From: Proales similis
Lineage: Eukaryota > Rotifera > Eurotatoria > Ploima > Proalidae
Direction of reading: 5' to 3'
DNA: 64,000 nt
Assembly (NCBI GenBank): GCA_019059635.1
Contig: JAGVRJ010000001.1
Location: forward strand, 2,852,001-2,916,000
Part shown: positions 1-13,194 of the stretch, in pieces
Layout: each line of letters begins with the position of its first letter
Position numbering within the stretch: the first letter of the stretch is position 1
Made by a program: the position numbers and the translations under genes
Notes under the pieces: generated by a model
Database searches by the model: none
Told to the model about the DNA's origin: nothing
What the model saw: only the letters and a program-made list of their open reading frames with translations

Positions 1-1489
1 ACGAGTGGTCCAGAAGTTCATCGAGCATCTCGATCTCAAAGTCGTCGAGGCGTCTCTCGTTCAGTCGGGCCATTTCCTTGTTGAAATCGTTCACCTGCTT
101 TAGAATCGCCTTGAAAAACGCCTGCCCGAACGATCGAAAGTATTCAGGGTTCGTTTCGAGCGTGATTCCTTTCTCATTGTTGAGCCAGAGCACCTAAAGG
201 TTCCGTTGTGACACTTCATCCTATGAGCTGAACGCCTCTATCTTACATCGAATTTGTTTACGCCGCTCTCGGTGAATTTGTAGAGAATTTTCTTTTTCAA
301 GTTTTCCAACAGCCTGTTGGCTTCCTTATCGATATTGCCCTCCGAGTCTATTTCAAAATAGCGCCTAATTTGCCGCGAGTCGAGCGCGCCCTCCGCAGCC
401 AGTACGGCCTCGCTATTTTCAATGTCGCGAATGAACACAATTGTTCTTTTGTTTGCGTTCATCTGCGACAATATGCCCTGATGTATTTCTTGCTCGGTAA
501 CTGGAAAAGTAATTGCGCTACCGTGAGTGTGAAATCGCTTTTCTGTTTGCTAGCCAATTACCTGAGATGAAGAATACGTCGCGCTCTTCTTGTGTGAGAT
601 GCTTCTTTTTAAAGCATAATTCGGCCGATTCTCTGAGCAGCTCTATTAATCTTGTTTGAATGTCGTTCAGGGCGCTCTCGTGTTCGGGATTCTGGCCGCG
701 AAGAAATGAAAATATTTGCCTAGAGAGGCGACAAGGCCGTCGAGCCGCTCACCTTAAGCTCAAAGCCTGGAATTATCGATCCAGCATCTAAAAGTTTGTA
801 CATTTTGGGAACTTCGTTCTCGTCCAGCACGTAGCAGTGGCGAAAAATATTTCCTATTTTCACGGTGCTCTCGTTCAGACTGAACTCGTACTTGAGCTCT
901 TGCTTGTTGCACTCTCTTTCCAAGAGAGCGAATTTGTCGAAATGAATCTCATTCGGCAGCATCCGTTGGCCATATCTGTGACTCAGAAAAGCCTAGCAGG
1001 TTAAATTCTAGAATCGATGGGTCAAATAAGGCAGAGAGTGTCATCGCGCATACGATAAAGCAGGGCCCGTGCGAATCGCGAATACAATTTTTAATTTCGT
1101 TCAGGCAAATAGAAGTAGTCATGTTTTTGGCCACTGCATCGTCTGTGATGCCCCAGCGCAGATCAACAACCTGAACAAGAGGATATGAGCTAAAAAAAAA
1201 TAGAAATCGGAAGCAGGCCGTGGCTGCATACTTGAAACTCATAGCCGAACTGCTCGGCGAAGTAGATCCGCAACAGAGGGTAAATGTTTTCTATCAAGTA
1301 GTCGCGCTCAGCGTGAGTATCTGTACCGGGTCAAACTGATTCTGTGCTTGAAAAGTTGCCATCTAGAGCAATACCTGTGAATGTGGAACTCAAGAATATT
1401 CGAACGATTTTCGTTTTCTCTTTGGGCAGATGGGAAAAGTCGCCGTTGCAAATCGATTGAAAGACAAGATTGTCTCGTAGAGACTGCAT
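1..1489 (-). CDS. NACHT and WD-repeat (NWD-like) STAND protein, N-terminal part, cut by window edge
   Basis: Seven exons read on the minus strand: 1489-1375, 1320-1232, 1170-1054, 992-753, 691-562, 500-247 and 193-1. All junctions are GT-AG with consistent phase. The protein starts with a DUF4062-type domain: RIFLSSTFTDTHAERDYL near residues 31-49, VVDLRWGITDDAV near 69, and GPCFIAFLSHRYGQR spanning an exon junction. This order is the N-terminus of NWD1/NWD2-type signalling ATPases, which continue with a NACHT NTPase and WD40 repeats; those parts would lie beyond base 1. The ATG at 1489 follows an AT-rich leader and gives a short lead-in before the domain. Family members act as cytosolic scaffolds, but substrates are poorly known. 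The family call is strong; orthology to NWD1 or NWD2 is not claimed. Confidence 0.85.
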
Positions 1490-1690
1490 TGCGCCTGTTG
1501 AGTTGCAGTTGAGCAGGCCAAGTGGTTTCTAAATTTTTTATTCGCACTGATTCTCGTGCGCCCTACCTCTTGCTAGTTTCTATAGAGATCCAAGTCAAAT
1601 GTAAATAGCCCCCAGTTCATTATGTAACCTTTTTTGTTAATTTTATTTTCACAGGTAAATTTCAATTTATGATCGGCATCTTGTTTGCAA

Positions 1691-2273
1691 TCAGAAAATC
1701 GATTCCACTTCCATTTTTAGAACTCTGCCAGGCCAGAGCGCGTCAGGCAGACAGCCATTGTATGTGTCGACAAAAGAGAGTTTTAGGAATTTCATTTCAT
1801 TTACAAGAATTATCAAAAATTCCGACGAGAATTCTTTCAAATACGACAAACGACGACAGCTTTCAAAATTCATTTTATTTTTAAGATTAGACTCCGAAAG
1901 CCTCCTTCAATTGATTATTTCTGGGCCTCGGAATAATTACAGAGGAAATGTCAACTTGGTGCATTTCTCAAGTGCCTGATGAGTTAGACACGTTCTCAAG
2001 CCGGTTGCTAACGGACGACTACTGTTTCCCAGTAAACACCTCTTGTCTGTGATGGTTTGAGTTAACAAGGTTTCGGGCGAAAAGGATATTCTGAATGGGA
2101 TCGAATTCTAGTTTCTTGAGAATCTCCTCACTGCTTCCGCTGTCTCTGAATGGATGCACAAATTTAGAGGACTCAAGAGAGGAGAAGGGTTTTTGCATCG
2201 ATGTCGACGCATCCTCTAGGCAGTTGGCTAATCTGTTGCCGTTTCGCCTCCAAGTCAGGATTTCCCCTAATTG
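1691..2273 (-). CDS. Doubtful small spliced gene of unknown function
   Basis: Two open stretches read on the minus strand. One runs from an acceptor-like CTTAG near 2274 and encodes about 80 residues, including SSEEILKKLEFDPIQNIL. The other ends at a stop at 1691, encodes about 60 residues including FVDTYNGCLPDALWPG, and is followed about 40 nt later by an AATAAA on the same strand. Both read like globular protein rather than low complexity. No join keeping a single frame was fixed and no start exon was found. I recognise no family. They may be exons of a small gene upstream of the NWD-like gene, or chance open frames. Confidence 0.25.
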
Positions 2274-3262
2274 CTAAGGAATCGTTTTGTGATTTGCAAG
2301 CGTGCATCGTAAACAACTCGTCTTGTTCTATTTGAATGAAGATTTAAATCGGCCGTAAATAAAAGACAGTGAGAGATGATTAAATATCGAAAAGACGAAC
2401 GTCAAACCGGCTCGGTAATATTACTATTTTGGAATTGTGGTCGGGACACGGTGGCGCAGAGAGCTAGATATGGAGATAGGAGCTCGTCGTTGTTTGACTA
2501 GTCGAAACGTCGAGTGAGCCGATCATATCGATTTTAGATTGCTCTGCTGTGCTTTCAAGCGACCTTTACATTGAGATTAGGCGTTGTATATTGGCGCCTT
2601 AAATCCTTCTTTCACTTTATGATAAACGCCTAAACGCTGCGTTTAGTGCACACACACGTCGATCAAGTTCAAACATTTAATCTAGGTTAAGCCATTCGAG
2701 CTGATGGAAGTGTCTATTTGATGGGATGTGGATGGTTTACAACACACTACCACCACAAGCACAGACGTCTCTCACTCAAAAGTTGATTTGCTTTGCTGCA
2801 GCAGGAAGAAGTGTGTTTTATTTCGATTTCTATCATTTTCTCTCTGTCCCTCTCCCTCTCTCTCTCTATCTGGTCCTCCTCTTTCTGACAGACATCAGCG
2901 AACCTGCAAAAACAACACGCTGACTCTAGTCAGTCATGAGCAGTTTTATTGAATTTTATTTGACTTGTACAAGCCGAGATCAGACGCATGCCGATTTGAA
3001 TCGCTCCCAGTTCAGAGGAAGAGTCACGTCTGGTTATTTATCGACGCGGCCCCGTGGTGCTCGCACTGCATTAATCGATGCCCAGAACAGTGCAGGCGGG
3101 CATGGGACACAGAGTGTAAACAAATACTCGACTTGGCTAACTCACTGTTGTGTGAAAGTGACTCGACTCGGCTATTTTCACTTGAACATAGGCGCGTGTG
3201 TGTGTTTAGATTTGGCAAGTGGGTGGGCGGAGGCGAGCTAGAAAGCAGGCAATGAAACTGAC

Positions 3263-3280
3263 GATGATGATGATGATGAT
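3263..3280. repeat. GAT trinucleotide repeat
   Basis: About six tandem GAT units in the non-coding block. A similar run lies at 8165-8182. Confidence 0.85.
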
Positions 3281-6200
3281 TGTGGCGATGGCGTTATTGG
3301 CGCTGAATGAGTAAACACAGAGTCGGGTGCGCATGCGAAACGAGTGCGCGCATGTCGAAAAGCTAATCAGGGGTGTGCCCGAGCAATCAAGCGCCTGACC
3401 CTTTGAATGGACCGCAAACTCGCGCGCTCGTCCGACACAAGAGTGCGTACCAAATTTGAGTTTAGGCCACTTAAGGGCGCTCTAAAATGCGTTTGAATGC
3501 CTTGCGCGAAGCAAAAGCCACGACTGCTTCCATCTACTGCTCGCTTGTGATATTGTCCATTATTATCTAAACAATGAATATAATTACGCTCATTCTGCTC
3601 TCGGTTGTTTTCGCACTTTTTCTTCCTAACTAGCTTAGGCCACTCGTAATATGGGCGCGCATATTAAGGCTCCTTAAAGGCATGCGGCCGCCTCCTCTCT
3701 CTCTCTGTTTTTATCTAATATGAACACAACTTGTGTAACTAGTGGCCGCCGTTCAACGCCGGCACACCCTGTTAACTTCATCTATCTGATTAATTTGCGC
3801 CTCATACCAACAACCTAGTGCCGAAAAACAACGATCGAAAACTAGAGGCCAGAGCAAATGATGCCCTATTGCGCAAGGCAAATTAATCGATTCAAATGGA
3901 CGCCGGAGTCAAGTCACTCTTTCGTTCGGTCTAAAGTTTAGACGCGCTTGCTTTAATCACAAACTCTATGGCGTTGTTTTGCCTAATTTCCTTTAAGTTA
4001 CATAAGAGACCGGCCCGGTTAGCAGTCATCCCACAATCACTCTTTGCCCCCCCCCCCTCTCTCTTTCTGCCTCAATTTTTATTAAATTTCACCCACGCGG
4101 CATCGAGTTACTTCAATAATTTTCCATCCCGGACCAAACACCTCTCCGTGCCGCTTAGGTCCGTGCGCTCCCCCTTTTTTCGTTCGCTGGCTCATTTATT
4201 CGTTCATTCGTTTGATCCTATTTTTTGTTATTTTGTTTTATAGTTTCGCCAAAACGGATCTGGATAGCAAACTTAATAATACAAAAAAAAGAAGAGAAGA
4301 GGTGATGAAATGATGAAATTTATGCGCTTCTAACGTGTTCTGGCGAGTGTAAATCGTCAGCAGGTCTGGCGCGAATCGAGTCTGCCATTAGAAAAAAAAA
4401 CCAACACACGGCCCGAATACAGGCACAGTGTGCACAGAGCAAAAAGTGTGAGAAGATGGCCAGAAGCGATTCAGCGCCATTCGTTTGGTCATCGCTCGGC
4501 GAGATCGCATTACTCTAAATTGTTCGATCGTTGGTGGGATTCGATCGAATAATTAATATCTTCATCAATGTTGCATCCATTTCTTTCTCACTCGTTTCGT
4601 TTCTTTTTCTCTCTCTCCCCTTGCTCTCTCTTTCTCTCCCTTTCCCATTCTACTCGATTTTGTATGCGTCTACTATTTGCTTGATTTCGATTATTGAGTT
4701 TAATTAGGAAAGCGTCTGCCCAGACCGTAATTTGCTTGATCGAACGACGGGCCACGAGACACTAATTCGAAAATAGCGCTCGCAAATACTCGGCCTACTT
4801 GGACGAATCGACGTCTCTGTCAACAAACACGCAGCATCGCAGTTTGTCGCAGCAGTAGATAAGATAAGCAATTATCGATGATTAGCTCGCTCGCTACCGA
4901 TCGTCCAATGCTATCGTACTCGACGCGTGTGAGAATCAAGAAGTGTCGGCCTTGTTGACCAATTTATTATTGGCCCGTCTGCTCCAAGAGCATGCTTCTT
5001 TCACAAGCACCCTCCGTTCTTCTTGCACCTTATCAAACAAGAGCAACGAAAAAAAAAACAGGCGATAAGAGGCGTCTTGAGGGCTTTGAGTTCACGGCTT
5101 TTTACAAGCCAAATGAACACTACGCTTCCTGTGTTGACCACAGGCCAACCTTTCCTCTGGCCGCAAGCATACTCAGAGGCCTTGTGTTGAACGCGAAAAA
5201 AAAAAAAGAAGTTATTCGGAAGTTCACTTAGCGTCTTGCTCTCTTCCGACTTGTATGCCACTCCCATTCATTTCTATAAATCATGCATTCAACTCGGTCA
5301 ACATTTCAATTTAATTGAATTATTTCCTTTCCATTTGCGTCTTTGTGAATGGACACAGTTTCTAATTAATCACTAAGTGCATGTGTGTGTGTGTGTTTAT
5401 ATGTTCATTCCTTGACAGGCCTCGAGCACAGTTGGACATCGGCCAGTCTAGCTACAAGCTGGTCACTGTGCACACTCTTCCCCTCTCTCTCTCTCTCTCA
5501 GTCAGATGCACATGCGCGGTCACCCTCTTTCTGGAGATACTACTCGGCTAAATGGCTCAATCAGAGTGCACGCCTCGACTCCGCTTTGACATTTTGTTAG
5601 AGCGCGATGCCGAGTTGGGAGAGCGCTACCGCTGTGGCTGGCCATTCACGGTCAATCGCAGATTTCACTTTTCAAGTGACGCCAACTGCATAAACAAAGG
5701 CGTGTTGGGCCCAGCATTCAGCTGAACTTTAATTAAACTACTCAAACTCACTTGTGTTCGCTCTGTTGTCCATTTTTTTTTCTCCTCTTCGCTCGTTTCT
5801 TTGGCTCTGTATGGCTCTCTTAACGGGAGCAGTGGTGCACTTGGCGCCCGTCGAGGCCAAACGGCCGCTTGATCTATTTTTAATTACCCACTCGTCTGTC
5901 AGTTGCTCGTTTCAGCTCAGCGAGCTCGGTCAGATAAGGTCCCCAGTTTTCAATTTCGCCACTTTTCATATCGATTTAATCAAGCTGCTCTATTCTGGGC
6001 CGGTTGCACATGATTGTTCACCATTTGGCGTGTGCTAGGAGAACTGCACGTCGCCGTTCGAACGTATGTCGACTTTAGCGTCGAAATGTCATGAAGCGAG
6101 CGAGCCGTATCGATCGATCGATCCAATTCATTGGCGTTCTGTGCTTCTAAATAACTTGAAGTGGACAAGTAAAGTGAGAGCCCAAGAAAGAGGCAGCTAG

Positions 6201-8164
6201 AGAGAGAGCGAGAGAGAGAGAAGGAATGGGACGAGTGAAGAGGGAATGCATTAAGGAGAGAGAGAGAGTCTAAGTAAGTCGTGACAGTCGGAGCCTAAGC
6301 AGCCGCAGCAGCTCCTGACTCAGACGCGCTTATCTCGCCCCTAATTCTTATTCGTGCTCATATGGCTCGTAGAGCAAATGGAATCGTTTCGCTTCAAATG
6401 GCTTCAACCCGTACCAGAACAAAAGAGCAATGGTCGACAAAATTAATTTTCAATTTTGATGCATTTCGCCTCTCATATGGCTCCAGAAGAGCGCATTCTG
6501 CACGCTTCTCGTGCCCGTCCGTTCTAGCTCGACTGGCTTGCTGACCGGCACCGGCCAAGCATCAAATCAGCAGCGCTTTAAGTCCTAATGCTTCAAAAGC
6601 GCTGTTTGTCCACTCTAAATAATTCATTCAAAATATTGTTTCTTTCAATCTATGAACGACGCAATCAATTATAAATGAAGCTATTTGTTGAATTTCTTGC
6701 GGCTTGCTCATTCTTCTCTTCTTCTTCTTCTCTTTTACTTCTGCAAACTTCGACGATCGCTTTCAATACGTGAGATGGCAAAAGTAGCCTAAACAAACAT
6801 ATAGGAGCACCATTTCCTACTCTGCCGATGCTTCCTCGCTCGGTCTCGCTTAAGTAATCTCGAGCATCCGCACTTGGTCAGTTTGTGCATGCGCTTGTGC
6901 GAGTGAGAAGAGGAGAGCGAACGTGTGTGGACAAGCGCGATGCTTCTTAAATGAAATATAATGGCCAAATTAGAAGAAGTTGATGGGATGCACTCGAAAG
7001 GTAACTCTTGCATAAGTGCATTGTTCCAATCGTCAATACAGGGCCGGATTTGCACGCCCTTTACATAATCCGTCACTTTTTCACAACTCTTTCATTAGCT
7101 CCCACGCATTCAGTTCTGCTCGTGGTCGTCGTCGTCGACGTTTAACTCTCTCTCCCTCCTTTCTTCGTTTAGACAATAAAATCGATTTGACGACGATGCC
7201 CATAAATAAGAACGAGGCCGTCGCACTCGAATATCACACGATGGCCCGATTCAATCGGATTATCATTGGGCGCCAAAAGTCGAACGCGAATAATGGACGC
7301 GCTAATTACAACTTTGGAAGCTGCTGCTCTCCTCGATTCGTTCTAAATGATTGATTAAGTCAAACTTGATTTATGGTGAGAGAATAGGCTTATCAGTGAG
7401 ATGGACTGATTCTCTCGGCTAAGTCCATTAAAAAGCCAGCGCACTCGAACTAGAATTTTGCCTTCAGACTTTTGTGAATGACCGCCTGCCATCAGCTCAA
7501 CTCATCAGAAATGTGTCTTTATTTTCGTTTCCGTCAAGCGATTCACATTGAGCAATTGTCAGCGCTCGTTCGCCTCACGCGATATTGTTCGGACACTCGT
7601 CATCACCTAATGCAGTTTTGTGCGAGTGTTTGTGCTCTAATTTCCAATATAAACGCATTTAGGATTGGACAATGCCAGTTTGTAAAAGGGGCGACGTGAG
7701 TCACAACGAGTCTAGCGAGAGCGGGCGAGCAAGAGAAAGGGACAGCTAAAGAGAGAGAGAGAGAGAGAGCGAGTGAGAAAATTGAGAAAAAGCGACCGGG
7801 AGTTTAGGCGCCGAATCAAATTGATTAGAAGTAATTCAGTTGATCGTCAGACAAGTTGCGGTTAATTAACGCAATTAAGCAACGACCAGTCTGCAAGCTG
7901 CGGCCATTATTGCAAATGCGCCCTTAACAGAGGCCGAGACGGCGAGTGAAATCAGCTCTGCTCATGCTCCACATGTGCAATTTAACTCGATACGGACGCA
8001 CTTAGCTCGCATTACGCACCAATATCAAATCAATCAAGTAGACGTCGGTGGCCGGCGTTTTTTCCTTACAAACAAGCACCTTCTGTGGATGAGTTCACCG
8101 GCTATCTAGTTTCCGATTGCTCAATAAGTAAATTAGCACGCCGGTAACATGCTTTCGAGTTCGA

Positions 8165-8182
8165 GATGATGATGATGATGAT
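8165..8182. repeat. GAT trinucleotide repeat
   Basis: About six tandem GAT units, the second such run in the gene-poor block. Confidence 0.85.
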
Positions 8183-8396
8183 GGCAATGCCTCATTTTGA
8201 ATTCAGTTGACCAGAGCGAGCAGCTCAGACAAGCTGACGAATTCGTCGAACTTTAGATGAGACCACCGATGATGAGTCGGATAGGCTTAGGCACCTGTTA
8301 AGCAGTTTATTTGAACAATTGCTGATAGCAACATTAATCCTAATTAGAAATGCGTGCGTACAGATTAAATCATAGTCGACGACTTGCCGGCAAGAA

Positions 8397-8420
8397 TTAA
8401 TTAGGCAGTCGCCTAATTAA
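8397..8420. repeat. Perfect 10-bp inverted repeat with TAATTA cores
   Basis: The arm TTAATTAGGC (8397-8406) and its exact reverse complement GCCTAATTAA (8411-8420) flank a 4-nt spacer. Each arm holds a TAATTA core, the classic homeodomain recognition sequence. The symmetry suggests a dimeric homeodomain site. A chance hairpin in AT-rich DNA is the alternative. Confidence 0.6.
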
Positions 8421-11400
8421 AAGTTCGATAAGCGGATTATTGCATTGTTTTCGTATGAGAAGACGTTCACCGATGCGAGCCGCTCTCACACCGTATTGCT
8501 CCCATCAGGGCGGCTGCGTCCGTTCGCAAGTTGTGCAAGTCTGCGATCTCCAATTAGTTCTCACATCGAAAATCTATCAATACTTAAGCCGGCGACGAAC
8601 ACTGTGGCCCAGCAGCAGCAGCAGCATTTGATAAGTGATACTTGCAATATAGGGCATAGCACTGCCAGTCAGCAGACGGTCCAACCGCAGACCGGCCGAC
8701 CGATTTCTTTGGCCACGCTGACCACTCGATTCGTTTCGCCTGTTGAGTCTGCAACAAGTCCGTTGTGGGCAAATTGTCGGTTCGGTCATGTCGAGGCCTA
8801 TTATTATCATGACAAACAACATCGAATAAGACGCATTCGAGCGCTTACAGACGCAAAGTCGCCTTCTTGTAATTAGGGTTCAAGTCAACAGACGGCTACG
8901 GCCATCCATTTGGGCTTGCAAGCGCAAATATTTGCGAGACGCTGACCGCCTTAGCACACACGCACGATTTAACGCGAATCGATGCGAGAAGCAGTCAGAA
9001 TCGGGCAGCAAGGGCTAGCGCTGACTGAGCCGACTGACGAGAATGCGAGCGAGTGCGGAAAGGAACAAAGATGCCATGGGCGCTCCAAGTGGCGAGCGCC
9101 AAGCATTACATAATGGCCTCGAGTTCCGGCTGCTCATGCCAACTTATCGCTTCCTTGTGCAACTCAAACTCTAATCTAAATATAATCGGCTTTATTTGCT
9201 CGTTTGGCTCTTATTAAACGAGCAAATCGTTTATTAATCATGACATAAATACGAGCCATGCCAATGCTGCTACACCAGAGGCCACATCCGTCGGCTCATC
9301 AAATTCTCACGGTTCTCTGAATTGCATTTTATTATTCTCGACCTCGACTTATCGCGCTCGGTCAATGCTTTCAAGAGCCCGAGTGAGTGAACGCGTTCGA
9401 CCAAGAGAAACAAGCAGCCGGCTACTTGTCGAGTCTTTACGCAATCTCCCTCCGTCCGCTTTATTTATCGCAGTTCATTAATTTGAGGCCAAAACGCATT
9501 CTATTCAATCAGTGCCCAATTCGCGCTGGCTGGTGCCTATCGCTGGGCCGGCCACGGTCGAATTCCATTTCCCATTTGCTCTATCTTCATGTTGTCGAGA
9601 AGCACTCGAACATCCACTTGGATAAATTTGCCAACAAATAGACGCGAGACGAGTGGAGGAGGCAGTCTCGTCTCTGTCTCGTTTGCATTCGGTCAATTCT
9701 GTCTCTTTTCTCTTGTTTTCTTTCTTATTCGTGTCTGCATGATTCATTCAGGAGTTGGCAGAATTGTACACGACAATCTGGCGGGCTACATGAAGCCTCA
9801 ATCGAATGTGGGCCATCAAATGGGTTTTGTGCAGGTTGTGCAAAAAGAGTAAATAGGAAGCCTGTCTTTATTGAACTCATTGTGTTGAGGCCCAGTGCGC
9901 TCAGTTAAGCCATAAACTAGTGAGCCAACAAACACACACACACACGCACAGACACGCGCAGGCATCAACTTCGAGCCCACCATTCGAGCGACTGGTGATG
10001 TGGGTGCACTAGCCGTCAGAGAGGATCGCTTTGTTCAGTTCGAAGCTGATCAGTTAATTAAATAAATCGTTGGCTGGCTTGCACACTTCCGCGCACAATT
10101 TAATTAAAACGGAGGCTCTCTATTTATTAGAAATAAATCTGACAAGGTCTGGACTGAACTGACCAACCGCTTTCGAATTGAGTCGAGCAGCCAGTCAAGC
10201 AGGCAGGCTATGCGCAGGACAGGCACATCAGCAGTGGATTTAAGTTTGCAATTATTAAGCGCACTCATGCGAATCGATCATTCACCAATTGTGCCGTTAG
10301 ATCGATTCAGAATGTGCGTGGCTGGCTGTGTGGCGAGTGCGGATGGCCTGCGTGCGTGATGTGACATGCGGCTGTGACCGACAGTTCAAGGCGTCGAACT
10401 GTGGCCACCACATTCGAGGGTCATTTCGGACCTCACCACCGCCATTGTTATTCACATCCTCTCCGCTTTCGTGTGAGCTCTCTTGTCTCTTATTGTCTAG
10501 GTAAACAAGGCCGTGTACATTGGCGCTGACATGTGGCGCCCGCGTTGCTCAACGTGGCCAATTTAATGCAATTAAAATGAATGAGTGCCTTAGTGTGCTG
10601 CGTGTCCATTGTGTTGCTAACTTTAATTAAATCGATCAATGTGAACGTGTGTCCGTCCTTCTGGCTCCTACAAAACGGAACGAGCGTTTGGATTAACACT
10701 TGAGTGAATTTAAATAAAGAGAACGAGAGAGAGAGAGAGAGAAAGAGAAGGCATGCGTGAGTAAAGTGCGTCCGAACAAAAAAAGCCATGAGGTTAGCAC
10801 TCGGCTAAAACGGCGGTGACCAGCGGTGCTGCTGACTCAGCTGCCTGCACGAGAGCCGACTGTTAGGCGCCCAAATAAACCTGAACGCTTTCAGCGTCGC
10901 TGTTGTTGTTTGCACTGCCCACCGCTTGCAAATTATTAGGCCTAATAGCATCAATAAATCATGATATCAAAATAGGGCGTTTTTCAAGAGCAATAAAAAA
11001 ACGCTCGTCGCCAACAACTCGTCCGTGTATTTCGCACACACTCAACGAACGTCTCGTTGTGCGCGAATCGAGAGTCAAGATCCAGGCGATCAAGAGAGAG
11101 AGAGAGAGAGTGTGATGACCACTGCGTTTGTATGAGACTAGAGAGCACACGAAACGAATAGAGGCAATGGAATGTTGATTTACGGTGCGAATGAACGGAG
11201 ATGATGACCACCCATTTTAACGGACAACTCTTTGACGGCGGACACGGCCGATTCAAGCGGCGGCCGCTCCAGATCCGCTCTTCATTTGGCCTTATCTCCG
11301 CCGATCGGGCTTTTAAAAATGCTCGCCCGCTTTATATTTGATCAAGACGATGTATCCTAAAATATTAATTAGAACAGATTCGATTTGCTTCGACAGGCCC

Positions 11401-11798
11401 ATATAAAGCCGTCAGTTCTTATTCGGGCTTCAATGATTCGATTTGCTCGCGCGTGTAAAACAAAGCCATGCCACTAGACGAAGCGGCACAAAGCAGTTGC
11501 TGGCGCATCGGAAATGAATCCTTCGCTCGATAGGAAGAGTCCGAGCCAGTAATTAGAGCGCCGGCTAGCCAGCGCCGCCCTCCAGCCTGCATTGACAATC
11601 TAGGCGAAGGCAACTATTTTACGCTAGTCCAGTTCTCTGCTCGATCGATCGGGTGGAAATGCCTTCACTACCGGCGTGCAAACATTAAACACACTAGAGG
11701 CGTCTGCCTTACCGTTCGAGCGTGACTCAAGCGATATGCTCGATTAAGTCTCGTTTCTTAATTAGACTCCAGGCCTTTCTCGGCACCAGAGAGAGAGA

Positions 11799-11818
11799 CA
11801 CACACACACACACACACA
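11799..11818. repeat. CA dinucleotide microsatellite
   Basis: Ten CA units directly preceded by a short GA run. Confidence 0.9.
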
Positions 11819-12895
11819 TGCACACAGAGGGGATGAGTATGCGCGTGGACCAGAGTGTTTAAGCTCGCAGGCAAAGTAGACAGGCAATTTAGAAGAAAAG
11901 ACAGCATCTGGCCTTCACGCGGCTTACAGGTAACTGTCGACCCTGCCCGACTCGGATTATATGTTTGCGAGGCCCATTAATGGCACTTTTAGTTCATTTC
12001 TACTCTTCCGCCCTCTCGTTCGCCGCGGCATTTAGCTCCAATTCTTGTTTACTCAGCGCGCTTTTCATCCGTCGGCGCTCGCTTGATATCGTTGTAAACG
12101 AGCTTATCGCTTAGCAATTTTATCTCAGGCGCTTTCTTAAACATTCGCGCTCTTAATCTGCCCGCCCGAGGACGTGGGCTGACCACAGCAGACCACCTCA
12201 GTCTTCCGAGTGCATGTTCAGTTGGCCGGCGTCGATGCCTGCCTTCTAATTTCCTCGTATCTCTGATCTAATTGCGCTCGTCTAATGCTGCTGGCCAGCA
12301 GACGCGCGGATGTGACATGAGCACGAGTATTAATCGTTTCCCTCATGCCATTTAAATATTCATCAGGCGTTGGAGCGCTCGTTTGCTCAGTCGAGGGAGT
12401 AATTACCTTTTTCTATTTGCCATCTGAGGGACATATAAGCAGAGGGCAGAGGGAAGCAGAGGCAAAGTCCAAGAACGCAAACGCAGCAGCGGCGAGTAAA
12501 CAAATGAGCTAGCCCAACAACGCTCAATCAGCTTCGCGTTTTTATTGCCTCGCGCTCTTTTTATTTTTTTTTTTTTGATATTTCGCCTCTTCCCTCCTGC
12601 CCTGCTCTGTTCATTAAGCTGTCAACGATATGAGCCAATTTGGAGTCGAGCTCCTAATTAGTCAGCTAACAGTCAACCTGTCTTCGTCATTTATTTTAGC
12701 GCGCGCGTGTGGTGTGTGTCCACTAGCGGCTCCTCAATTTCGAAATGTCCGCCTCCACATGGCGGCTATATGTCGCGCGTCACTTTATTTATGGCCGTGT
12801 GTTGTTTTCATTCAAATCTAGGCGGCGGCATGTCCGAGTTTTCAATTGAACGCGCTATGTTCAGGTTTTTTAATGGACGCGCCAGATAGCAATAG

Positions 12896-12898
<3 letters not shown>

Positions 12899-12929
<31 letters not shown>
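12899..12929. repeat. GA dinucleotide microsatellite
   Basis: About 15 GA units some 270 bp upstream of the protocadherin start. Similar shorter GA runs recur near 6199, 7750, 10727 and 11095, which could mark GAGA-factor-type elements. Confidence 0.9.
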
Positions 12930-12933
<4 letters not shown>

Positions 12934-13194
12934 CGGACCAAGCAGAGGGAAAGAAAAATAAAAAGAGAACAAAGCTAGAAGGGACCGCTCCTATCGGGTG
13001 GGCGGTCCAGTTGTCTTAATTGAAAAAAACAAATCGAGATCGATGAAAGCGGAGATTAGGAACGTGAGCGAACTTGAATGAGCAAATCGTGAGATTAGAG
13101 CGGCGCTTGAGAGAAGCCTCTTCTAATTCAATGGGAAACCTTTTTCTTTAGATTCTGATCGAACGCGAAAAGAGATGAACGAATAAAAGGCGTC

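Larger units (their letters stand above)
1490..13194. other. Long gene-poor block upstream of the protocadherin
   Basis: Apart from the doubtful minus-strand exons at 1691-2273, no stretch of this 11.7 kb gives a spliced, domain-like protein. The longest open frames (for example 8445-8876 and 7016-7354) are composed of low-complexity residues and lack start context or splice support. The sequence repeatedly contains TAATTA and TTAATTAA-type motifs (for example near 5728, 7862, 8401, 10053 and 10101), GA/CT and CA runs, and two GAT repeats. Elsewhere in the window genes lie 0.2-2.5 kb apart, so this block stands out. I infer a regulatory landscape for the protocadherin or the NWD-like gene. 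Non-coding RNA genes cannot be excluded. Confidence 0.6.

Noticed and set aside
7016-7354. A 112-codon open frame
   Set aside because: Arg-rich tract from a GTC repeat, no start context, no homology-like motifs.
8445-8876. A 143-codon open frame in the gene-free block
   Set aside because: Composition is low-complexity with Q-run and R/S bias, no family resemblance, no splice support, and several overlapping open frames on the other strand.
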